Shown here in pieces: positions 6,897 through 13,726 of a stretch of DNA of 64,000 bases. Origin of the DNA: an uncultured Clostridium sp. (GTDB lineage Bacteria; Bacillota; Clostridia; Clostridiales; Clostridiaceae); contig CALBDU010000035.1 of the NCBI GenBank assembly GCA_937927335.1, positions 62,001 through 126,000 of the forward strand, read 5' to 3'. The position numbers and the translations under genes are program-made. The notes under the pieces were generated by a model that saw nothing but the letters and a program-made list of their open reading frames with translations, was not told where the DNA came from and searched no databases. The stretch's first letter is position 1; each line of letters begins with the position of its first letter.

Positions 6897-7243
6897 CTGG
6901 CTTTGGGGTTGGAAAGTGCCGGGCTTTATGGCTTGGTTTACTGGGCTTTGGGACTAGTATACTGGGTTTTGGGACTGGAATATACGGCTTTGGGCCTGGT
7001 ATTCTGGGCTTTGGGTTGAAAAATGCCGGGCTTTGGGTTGGAAAATGCCGGGCTTTGGGCCTGGTATATACAAGGCTTTGGGCTTGGTATTCTGGGCTTT
7101 GGGACTGATATATACGGCTTTGGGACAGGCATATACCGGACTTTGTGGCTTGGTATACAGGTCTCTGGGACTAGTATTCTGGGCTTTGGGTTGGAAAATG
7201 CCGGGTTTTGGGCTTGGAATACACGGCTTTGGGCCTGGTATAT
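6897..7243. repeat. Degenerate tandem repeat array, about 16 units of 21-22 bp
   Basis: Units follow the consensus GGGCTTTGGGMCTGGTATAY, with variants such as GGGCTTTGGGTTGGAAAATG. There are no unique spacers, so this is not a CRISPR array. The plus strand is strongly G-rich and C-poor, unlike the surrounding DNA. Several frames are open across it only because the unit lacks stop codons; the products (GFG-rich on plus, PKAQ/PKP-rich on minus) have no ribosome binding site and no non-repeat domain, so I do not call a gene. Confidence 0.85.
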
Positions 7244-7370
7244 GTATTTTTCTTGCCGCAGGGCTTATCATCATGTTTCGTGGCAGACTTTCCTTATTTG
7301 TAGCTATTTTTTGAGAGGCAATTTTATTTCTGGAATTATGGGAATGGGGGTACTGGCCCCAATCTGTGTC

Positions 7371-7606
7371 CATCTGTGCAAAATTTCAAGTAGTGTGCAG
7401 GTTTTTAGGATTAATAATCAATTTTCGGCTATATTTTGTGTAAATTATGGGGTTATACGTTAAATTTCAGATATATTTACGTTTATATTGAACATTAATT
7501 GAAATTTTGCTCACTTTCGCCCAAAATTTAAAAGACTGGAGTTTCTCAAGTCTCTAATGAAAGATTCCCAATATCATAGCATGGCCGGATAACCTTAAAG
7601 AATTAA
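7371..7606. repeat. 236-bp direct repeat containing a MITE-like element (copy 1)
   Basis: Nearly identical to 7704-7941. Inside it, 7376-7396 and 7492-7512 form imperfect terminal inverted repeats (core GCAAAATTTCAA against TTGAAATTTTGC), framing a 137-bp element with no coding capacity. Downstream a small hairpin (AGACTGGAG/CTCAAGTCT) follows. No transposase is present. Confidence 0.75.
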
Positions 7607-7703
7607 ATTATGTCCGTATAATAGTGTAAATTAGATAAGCAAAAAAGAGAACATGCTTCTTCGTTCGGTTATTTAAGGCTGATGTTTCTCAAAAATACTG
7701 CCC

Positions 7704-7941
7704 CATCTGTGCAAAATTTCAAGTAGTGTGTAGGTATTTAGGATTAATAATCAATTTTCGGCTATATTTTGTGTAAATTATGGGTTTATACGTTAAATTT
7801 CAGATATATTTACGTTTATATTGAACATTAATTGAAATTTTGCTCACTTTCGCCCAAAATTTAAAAGACTGGAGTTTCTCAAGTCTCTAATGGAGGATCC
7901 AATCTAATAGAGGGCAAGGCCGGATAACCTTAAAGAATTAA
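7704..7941. repeat. Direct repeat containing a MITE-like element (copy 2)
   Basis: About 95% identical to copy 1, offset by 333-335 bp. Terminal inverted repeats lie at 7709-7729 and 7825-7845. The last part differs slightly and then rejoins at CCGGATAACCTTAAAGAATTA. The 97 bp between the copies is not repeated. Confidence 0.75.
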
Positions 7942-8065
7942 AGAATTACCCACAAACTAAAGCTTGTCCATGCCCTTTTTATATACCTTAAAATAGAAAT
8001 ATTATGAATCAACTAAGGCTATTGACCAACAGCCACAAATACCTTCTTTACATATGCTCATTTAT

Positions 8066-8190
8066 TTAATCACGTAAATGCTTTTCAGTTTTTGACAAGA
8101 ATTTTCCCAATGCTTCACTGACATCATATTCATGGATCAGACAAAATAATCAGCCACCAAATTCATTCGGCAATTTTATGTTCCAGTTCC
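8066..8190 (-). pseudogene. Possible decayed coding relic
   Basis: One minus-strand frame reads KLPNEFGG, a UGA, then LFCLIHEYDVSEALGKFL and SKTEKHLRD before TAA at 8068-8066. The tail looks protein-like (charged, helical), but there is no start codon with a ribosome binding site and further stops lie upstream. It is at most the remnant of a gene, perhaps tied to the mobile repeats beside it. I do not recognise the family. Confidence 0.2.
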
Positions 8191-8265
8191 AGACTCAGTT
8201 TCACCATTCATTGAAGAACGTTTCTGTTGAGACATTGTTAACCCATCCTCTAAAAGATCCTCAAT

Positions 8266-8292
8266 TTAAAAAACCTGGATTTCTCCAGGTTT
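8266..8292 (-). terminator. Intrinsic terminator of the PHP gene
   Basis: AAACCTGGA (8271-8279) pairs with TCCAGGTTT (8284-8292); the minus strand then runs into TTTTTT. The stem overlaps the stop codon at 8291-8293. Confidence 0.85.
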
Positions 8293-8950
8293 AAACTGCT
8301 GCTTTATTCATAAAGGCACTTCTATAAATGTCTATGGGATGATATTGATCTCCCTTCAACATGGCAGGATATATATTTCCTAATCTTATGGCTTCAATCA
8401 AATCTCTCTCGTCCCTTACTGTATCTTCAAATACCGTGGCGTATTTTCCTATTTTGTCCAACACATGTGCATCACTAGAGCCTGTGGAGGGCAGCCTTAA
8501 TTCTGTGGCCAGGGTATAGGCACGAAGATTGTGGTGGGGTTCTGTACTGCCATTAAAGGCTTCCACACCGCCTAGGACTTTGTTTACTTCCCTAATATGG
8601 TGTCCAAGGCCTCGGTTGTTATTTCTGAAAGGATGTGCACTAACAGCTATTCCGTTATGTTTTGATACCAGTTCAAGCAATTCAGAAGCGTGAATTTTTT
8701 CCTTTGGCAGGTCCTGCAGGCCAAATACCAGAAGATCACCTTCAAAGGTAAGTATTTCCGCACCCACCAGTACAAGAAAATCACTCTTTTTAGCGAATTC
8801 ATGGGCCTCATCATAGATTTCCGAGCTTTCGTGATCTGTTATACAAATTCCGTCAAGCCCTACTATTTTTGCTCTCTCCACAGCTTCTTCAAGAGTGAAC
8901 ATGCTGTCTTTTGAATATTTACTTTCATGAATGTGCATATCTATTAACAT
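8291..8950 (-). CDS. PHP-domain metal-dependent phosphoesterase
   Basis: A 219-residue PHP-domain protein. The metal-binding motifs are visible: DMHIHE near the start, CITDHES at about residue 40, SAHPFR at about 110 and GSSDAH at about 160. Relatives include 3',5'-nucleoside bisphosphate phosphatase (TrpH/YciV) and histidinol phosphatase-like enzymes; the exact substrate cannot be read from sequence. The frame extends to a TTG at 8977, but GGAGG is placed 5 nt before the ATG at 8950, which fixes the start. It is a single-gene unit with its own terminator. Confidence 0.87.
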   Translation of the reverse strand: MLIDMHIHESKYSKDSMFTLEEAVERAKIVGLDGICITDHESSEIYDEAHEFAKKSDFLVLVGAEILTFEGDLLVFGLQDLPKEKIHASELLELVSKHNGIAVSAHPFRNNNRGLGHHIREVNKVLGGVEAFNGSTEPHHNLRAYTLATELRLPSTGSSDAHVLDKIGKYATVFEDTVRDERDLIEAIRLGNIYPAMLKGDQYHPIDIYRSAFMNKAAV

Positions 8951-9057
8951 AGCAACCTCCGAAACAATTGTCTGCAATCTTATTGTATCATTATATGCAC
9001 ATAATTTATATTTGTATAAGAAAATCCAATAGTTTAAATCCTGCCTATAAACTTTTC

Positions 9058-9750
9058 TTATTCTATAATCCTGTTCTCCACTTTTTCATCAGATATTATC
9101 CTGCCGTCAAAAAACCTTACCAGTCTTTTGGAATGGGCTGCTACATCGTTCTCGTGTGTTATCATTATTATGGTAACTCCTTCATCGTTAAGTCTCTGGA
9201 ATACCTTCATAATTTCCTGGGTGGATTTTGAATCGAGGTTTCCTGTTGGTTCATCTGCCAGTATTACAGATGGATTGTTTATAATTGCTCTTGCTATGGC
9301 TGTTTTTTGCTTCTGACCGCCGGAAAGCTCTGAAGGCCTGTGGGATATTCTGTCTGTGAGCCCCACCTTTTCAATGGCCGCAAGTGCCCTACAATGTCTT
9401 TCCTTTTCCGGCACTCCGGTGTAGGTCATGGGCAGCTCCACGTTTTCAAGAACATTTAATTTTGGCAGCAGGTTAAAGGCCTGAAATACAAAGCCGATTT
9501 CCTTGTTCCTAATTTCCGATAACTCATTGTCGCTAAGCTCGGTGATATTCCTGCCGTTCAGAAAGTATTCTCCACTGTCAAAATGGTCCAGGCATCCAAT
9601 GATGTTCATAAAGGTGGATTTTCCAGATCCTGATGGTCCCATAATCCCTACATATTCACCTTTGTCTACCTCAAGGCTTACGCGGTTCAGTGCTGTTAGT
9701 ACTTCTTCACCGTTTTGAAAGGTTTTTACGATATCTTTAGTCTTAATCAT
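9058..9750 (-). CDS. ABC transporter ATP-binding protein (MacB/LolD-type)
   Basis: A 230-residue ATPase with Walker A GPSGSGKS at about residue 40, the Q-loop FVFQAFNLLPKLNVLENVELP, signature LSGGQKQ and Walker B VILADEPTGNLDS. These features place it in the MacB/LolD/FtsE-like group that works with FtsX-type permeases. The signature has K instead of the more common Q/R. No permease gene is next to it, so it is an orphan or serves a permease elsewhere. The start at 9750 is preferred over the longer frame to 9810, because GGAGG lies 11 nt upstream of it. Confidence 0.88.
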   Translation of the reverse strand: MIKTKDIVKTFQNGEEVLTALNRVSLEVDKGEYVGIMGPSGSGKSTFMNIIGCLDHFDSGEYFLNGRNITELSDNELSEIRNKEIGFVFQAFNLLPKLNVLENVELPMTYTGVPEKERHCRALAAIEKVGLTDRISHRPSELSGGQKQKTAIARAIINNPSVILADEPTGNLDSKSTQEIMKVFQRLNDEGVTIIMITHENDVAAHSKRLVRFFDGRIISDEKVENRIIE

Positions 9751-9843
9751 TATAACACCAGCCTCCTTCAAGATTTTATCTTTCAGGCATATCTTTGATG
9801 TTATTATCATTATAGATCCAATTTACATAATATTCAATTAAAG

Positions 9844-10119
9844 TTATTTTTCTGCATCGTAGTATTCAACATCTATAACCTGCCTGCCGGAAAGATCATA
9901 TTCATCCTTATCTGTAAAGTCAACCTTTTCCGCCCTGGCACTATAATCAAATTCCTTGTTTTTTTTCTTTTTCCAGGCGGCTCTGATTTTAAAGCCCCCA
10001 TAGGCTGCTACGCCAAGTACAAGTATTATAGGGAGAAATTTAAAAAAGAAAAACAAAAAAATCACTCCTAATATCAGTGCTATAGTTGTGCCTGCAATTG
10101 AATTTATATATCCGCTCAT
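9844..10119 (-). CDS. Small membrane protein of unknown function
   Basis: A 91-residue protein with one long hydrophobic region (about residues 9-45, probably two short helices or one re-entrant segment), then a lysine-rich stretch and an acidic, tyrosine-containing C-terminus. I do not recognise a family. It has a good ribosome binding site (GGAGAG) and sits 33 nt upstream of the ABC ATPase frame, so it may be co-transcribed with it and might act as a membrane partner, though it is too small for a permease. Confidence 0.6.
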   Translation of the reverse strand: MSGYINSIAGTTIALILGVIFLFFFFKFLPIILVLGVAAYGGFKIRAAWKKKKNKEFDYSARAEKVDFTDKDEYDLSGRQVIDVEYYDAEK

Positions 10120-10260
10120 AGTAATTCTCTCCTTAAAGTTTATTTCAACATAATTTAATTATAGCACTTAATTAAAATTTGTAAATGGTATTTAATATCT
10201 GTTTACAAAGTATTAATTATTTTTTATATCAAATGAGATATTTTATTATTTCCAGCGCTG

Positions 10261-10274
10261 GTAACATATGTTAC
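10261..10274. promoter_or_regulatory. 14-bp perfect palindrome upstream of the cupin gene
   Basis: GTAACATATGTTAC is fully palindromic and lies 80 bp upstream of the cupin start, in an otherwise AT-rich gap of 234 bp between divergent genes. It may be an operator. No matching regulator is identified. Confidence 0.35.
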
Positions 10275-10353
10275 TGTATTAATATGAATATTGGGGTAAA
10301 TTAATACTATAGAAATAAATTAAAGAAATTAAATTTCAAGAGGAGGTCCCATT

Positions 10354-10695
10354 ATGACAATGCATTATATAAAAAATATTGATTTTTCAAAGGTAATTGA
10401 AATGAACAGCCTGGTAGACTATCAGGAGGGAAGAGTTGTAAGCCGTACCCTTTCACAGGGCAAAAACATGAGTCTCACGTTGTTTGCTTTTGACAAAGGA
10501 GAGGAGATAAGCTCCCACTCCTCCGGCGGAGATGCATTAGTGTATGTTCTTGATGGCGAAGCTGAAATAACCGTGGGAGAAGAAAAGTTCATGGTGAAGG
10601 CTGGTGAAACTATTGTAATGCCGGCAGGAATAGCCCATGCTCTATTAGCTTCAGAAAGGTTCAAGATGCTGCTGGTGGTAGTGTTTAACGCGTAA
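10354..10695 (+). CDS. Cupin-domain protein
   Basis: A 113-residue single-domain cupin. The first cupin motif is seen around ISSHSSGGDALVYVLDGEAEI and the second around MPAGIAHALLA. The usual metal-binding HxH of motif 1 is reduced to SHS, so metal binding may be altered. Small cupins of this type are common in clostridia without assigned functions; some bind sugars or act in stress responses. It has a strong AGGAGG site 8 nt before ATG and shares a terminator hairpin with the convergent gene. Confidence 0.85.
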   Translation: MTMHYIKNIDFSKVIEMNSLVDYQEGRVVSRTLSQGKNMSLTLFAFDKGEEISSHSSGGDALVYVLDGEAEITVGEEKFMVKAGETIVMPAGIAHALLASERFKMLLVVVFNA

Positions 10696-10745
10696 AAAAA
10701 TTGGGGTCTGACCCCATTCCAGAAAATGGAATGGGGTCAGACCCC
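10694..10745 (-). terminator. Long hairpin terminator between convergent genes
   Basis: Two 19-bp perfect arms (10703-10721 and 10727-10745) around GAAAA, with a run of T on the minus strand (complement of 10694-10700). It contains the nested palindrome GGGGTCTGACCCC. The stop codon of the minus-strand gene (10739-10737) lies inside the right arm. Confidence 0.85.
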
Positions 10746-11750
10746 TCGTTTTGCATCCAAGAGATCCAGCAAAAACATGAAAAGTGGTATTCCTATGAGA
10801 AGACCCCATACTCCAAAGAAATGCTCTGAAATCAAAAGTATTACAAAGGTTATAAATATTGGGGTTTCAATTTTTGAAGACATGAGCTTTGGATTCAGGA
10901 AATAGCTTTCCAATGCATGTATTGCTGCAATCATTATCAATACATAAACTACCTTGGTTATTCCACCTATTTTAAATGCAATTATGGACAAGGGTATAAG
11001 TGAAATTATTACTCCGGCAACAGGTATAAGACTTAAACATAAAATCATGAACCACAAGGTTGCCAGGTTTGGAAATTGCATTATAAAAAGTACAAACACA
11101 GAGATTATGCTGTTCACAAAGGCTATAACAATCTGAGCCTGCATTACCTTTCCGAAGGTGTTCAGAAAATTATTCCCAAAGTAACAGAAATAACTGTAAA
11201 AGCCTGATATCTTGCTGTTTTCAAATTTTATCAAAAAGGATTTTACCTTTTTCTTTTCAAGCATAAAGAACATGCTTAAAATTATTGCTATAAAGACCTG
11301 CAGACTTACAGTGCCTAGTTTGCTGGCCAGCTGAAGGGTTATGTTAACCCCTGATTTTATATAATTTTGTATATCAACCTGCTGCATCAGCATTGCTATA
11401 TAGTCTCTGTACAATTGAGATTTTATACCAAGATCCAGATCCTTTCCCTGTCCTATTAATGCAGTAACCTCATTAATCAGCACAGGCACATATTTTATCA
11501 GCATAAGTGTGATAAAAAGCAGCAATGCAGTGTAAAGCAGCACCGTAACAAGCTTTTCCTTTACCGGTGTTATTTTCTTAAGCTGCTTCACAATATTGTT
11601 TTGAGCACTGTTAATTAAGTATGTAAATAAAAATGTAAGCAGAAACATGTTCAGCAATGGTTTAATAAAATACAAGGTCAAACCCACAGCAGTGATAAAC
11701 ATCGCTCTTTTTACTGTTTCTCTACCTAAAAATTCTCTAATAAATTCCAT
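10737..11750 (-). CDS. AI-2E family transporter (UPF0118, TqsA-like)
   Basis: A 337-residue polytopic membrane protein of the AI-2 exporter superfamily. Hydrophobic helices cluster in an N-terminal pair, a soluble central segment with two shorter helices, and a C-terminal group of four. Members export small molecules, including AI-2, or act as Na+/H+ antiporters, so the substrate is uncertain. The frame extends to 11810, but GGAAGGG lies 6 nt before the ATG at 11750. The final codon and stop are embedded in the terminator hairpin. Confidence 0.87.
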   Translation of the reverse strand: MEFIREFLGRETVKRAMFITAVGLTLYFIKPLLNMFLLTFLFTYLINSAQNNIVKQLKKITPVKEKLVTVLLYTALLLFITLMLIKYVPVLINEVTALIGQGKDLDLGIKSQLYRDYIAMLMQQVDIQNYIKSGVNITLQLASKLGTVSLQVFIAIILSMFFMLEKKKVKSFLIKFENSKISGFYSYFCYFGNNFLNTFGKVMQAQIVIAFVNSIISVFVLFIMQFPNLATLWFMILCLSLIPVAGVIISLIPLSIIAFKIGGITKVVYVLIMIAAIHALESYFLNPKLMSSKIETPIFITFVILLISEHFFGVWGLLIGIPLFMFLLDLLDAKRGV

Positions 11751-11777
11751 AAAATTCCCTTCCATGATAAATAAAAA

Positions 11778-11836
11778 TAAAAAACACCCGATTCCTTTAC
11801 AGTATAACATAATGTAAGGATTTTGGGTGTATTTTT
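11778..11836 (-). terminator. Terminator of the moeA-moaA-moaC-MOSC operon
   Basis: The arm starting ACACCC at 11784 pairs with the arm ending GGGTGT at 11830 (about 17 bp with mismatches), and both sides are flanked by A/T runs. On the minus strand the hairpin is followed by TTTTTTATTTTTA directly after the MOSC gene. Confidence 0.8.
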
Positions 11837-12267
11837 TATATTATTTCAATTTCATCCCCAGGTTTAATCCAGCCACCAGTAAGGACCTTGGTAAATATGC
11901 CCTCTCTTGGCATAATACAGTCGCCAACCTGTTGTCTTATAGCACAGCCCAGGTGACATTCCTTGCCGATTTGTGTAACTTCCATAACTGTTTCACCGAT
12001 TTTCAGCTTTGTACCTACAGGCAGTTCATAAAGAACAATACCTTCTGTAGTGAGATTTTCTGCAAATTTACCAACACAAAGTCCTGTGGCCCCCTGCAGC
12101 TTCATTTTTTCCACACTTTCATTACCCAGGAGACTTACCTGTCTGTGCCAGTTTCCTGCATGAGCGTCCCCTTCAAGGCCATGGTTTTCCCTGAAAAATC
12201 CTTTTTCAACAGGATGTTTAATTTCACCTTTTTTTTCGCTTATATTAACCGCAATTACCTTAGCCAT
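11836..12267 (-). CDS. MOSC-domain protein
   Basis: A 143-residue stand-alone MOSC domain (molybdenum cofactor sulfurase C-terminal type). The characteristic GLEGDAHAG segment is at about residue 36 and the candidate catalytic cysteine lies in GKECHLGCAI. Such proteins are thought to handle sulfur transfer to, or carriage of, molybdenum or tungsten cofactors. The gene is the last of the cofactor operon and its ATG overlaps the end of moaC by 8 nt, with GAGAGG as ribosome binding site inside moaC. The longer frame to 12306 lies wholly in moaC and is rejected. Confidence 0.88.
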   Translation of the reverse strand: MAKVIAVNISEKKGEIKHPVEKGFFRENHGLEGDAHAGNWHRQVSLLGNESVEKMKLQGATGLCVGKFAENLTTEGIVLYELPVGTKLKIGETVMEVTQIGKECHLGCAIRQQVGDCIMPREGIFTKVLTGGWIKPGDEIEII

Positions 12268-12748
12268 TATTATTTTCCTCTCTTTCAAAAACTCCGGATT
12301 TTCCACCGCTTTTTTTAATCAGCATTATGTCTTTAATAACCATTTCCCTGTCAATAGCCTTGCACATGTCATATATGGTTAAAGCAGCAACAGAAACTGC
12401 CGTAAGGGCTTCCATTTCAACTCCTGTTTGGCCTGAGCATTTTGTAACGGCTTCTATGTCAACCTTGTTTTTTTCAAAATCCATGGAAAAGCTTATATCG
12501 CAGCCGGAAATCATTATAGGGTGGCACATGGGAATTATTCCAGGAGTATTTTTTGCCCCCATAATACCCCCAACCTGGGCTACAGACAGTACGTCCCCCT
12601 TTTTTATGGAGCCCTCCCTGATTTTCTCCAGTGTTTCCTTTTTCATGTATATGGAGCCTCTGGCCACTGCAAGCCTCACTGTTTCGTCTTTCCCGCTTAC
12701 ATCCACCATCCTTGCCCTGCCTTGTTCATTAATATGTGTCAGTTCCAT
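12260..12748 (-). CDS. moaC: MoaC, cyclic pyranopterin monophosphate synthase
   Basis: A 162-residue MoaC. It converts the MoaA product into cyclic pyranopterin monophosphate, the first stable pterin of Moco/Wco synthesis. Recognised by the opening LTHINEQGRARMVDVSGK, the central IIPMCHPI and GVEMEALTAVSVAALTIYDM. The active-site lysine lies in MCKAIDREMVI. The gene starts 2 nt after the moaA stop with GGAGG 6 nt before ATG, so the two steps are translationally linked. Confidence 0.96.
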   Translation of the reverse strand: MELTHINEQGRARMVDVSGKDETVRLAVARGSIYMKKETLEKIREGSIKKGDVLSVAQVGGIMGAKNTPGIIPMCHPIMISGCDISFSMDFEKNKVDIEAVTKCSGQTGVEMEALTAVSVAALTIYDMCKAIDREMVIKDIMLIKKSGGKSGVFEREENNNG

Positions 12749-12750
12749 AA

Positions 12751-13710
12751 TCAGCCTCCAATCTCATACATTTTCTTTTTGCTTTTGCTCTTCTTATCCT
12801 GTTCCAGGCTGTGTTCATTGGGTTTGCTGTATATTATGCTTTTCAATTCAGATATAAGGGATACTTCATTATTCAAAAATGGTTTAAGGTCATACTCATT
12901 GCCGGAATGGAGACAGGGCTTAATGGTGCCGCAGGAGGTGAGCCTTATCCTGTTGCAGCCGCTGCAGAATTTGTGGCTTAATGGACTAATGAAGCCTACT
13001 GTGCCCTGAGCTCCCGGAAGCTTGTATAGCTTGGCGGTATCACTTTTTTTACTGGACATTGGAATGAGCTCGGGAAACATATCCACAACCTCTTCAGAGC
13101 TTATGAAGCCTTTTTTATAATATCTTTCCCCTTCTCCAATAGGCATAAGCTCAATAAACCTGATATTTACCGGCAGTGATTTTGTAAGAACTATAAAATC
13201 GCTTATTTCATCATCGTTTATGCCTTTTATAAGCACAATATTAATTTTCACAGGAGTTATGCCAAGGCTTATGCATTTTTCTACAGCCTTAAGAACATCC
13301 AGGATGTTTCCTCCCCTGGTTATCTTTCTGAACTTTTCCTCCTTCAGAGAGTCCAGGCTGATGTTGACCCTGCTGAGCCCTGCCTTTTTAAGGTCAGCCA
13401 CCATGGAGTTCAGCAGTATGCCATTGGTAGTAATGGCAATATCCCTGATTCCTTGAATTTGCCCAGTGTCATAAATCAGCTTTTCAATATCCTTAACAAT
13501 AAGAGGTTCTCCTCCTGTAAATCTGACCTTGTTGATACCGAGAAATGCAGAGGCCTTAAGAATTTTATTTATATCCTCAAACCTTAAGATATCCTGATGG
13601 TCTTTTTTTGCTATACCTTCCTTTGGCATGCAGTATATGCATCTTAGGTTGCAGCGGTCAGTTATAGAAACTCTTATATAATTTATTTCCCTTCCGTTCT
13701 TATCTAACAT
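12751..13710 (-). CDS. moaA: MoaA, GTP 3',8-cyclase (radical SAM)
   Basis: A 319-residue radical SAM enzyme that begins pterin synthesis from GTP with MoaC. The N-terminal cluster motif is CNLRCIYC at about residue 18; the C-terminal cluster has CSGCNRIR followed by a third cysteine in the LTSCGTIKPCL region. The C-terminus ends in the conserved Gly-Gly. The frame extends 18 codons upstream to 13764, overlapping the MoeA-PBP gene, but the conserved family start is MLDKNGREINYIRVSITDRC with GGTGAG before it, so 13710 is used. Confidence 0.95.
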   Translation of the reverse strand: MLDKNGREINYIRVSITDRCNLRCIYCMPKEGIAKKDHQDILRFEDINKILKASAFLGINKVRFTGGEPLIVKDIEKLIYDTGQIQGIRDIAITTNGILLNSMVADLKKAGLSRVNISLDSLKEEKFRKITRGGNILDVLKAVEKCISLGITPVKINIVLIKGINDDEISDFIVLTKSLPVNIRFIELMPIGEGERYYKKGFISSEEVVDMFPELIPMSSKKSDTAKLYKLPGAQGTVGFISPLSHKFCSGCNRIRLTSCGTIKPCLHSGNEYDLKPFLNNEVSLISELKSIIYSKPNEHSLEQDKKSKSKKKMYEIGG

Positions 13711-13726
13711 CTTCTCACCAGCATTT

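Noticed and set aside
6897..7243. CRISPR array
   Set aside because: The repeats are head to tail with no unique spacers and vary from unit to unit; no cas genes are present.
6884..7463. Overlapping open frames of 64-146 codons on both strands across the tandem array
   Set aside because: They are open only because the 21-22 bp unit lacks stops; there is no ribosome binding site, no non-repeat domain and several frames are equally open.
7371..7941. Complete insertion sequence
   Set aside because: No transposase frame lies between or beside the inverted ends; elements are only about 138 bp.
12327..13009. Plus-strand frames opposite moaC and moaA
   Set aside because: They are shadows of clearly recognised genes and have no domain content.
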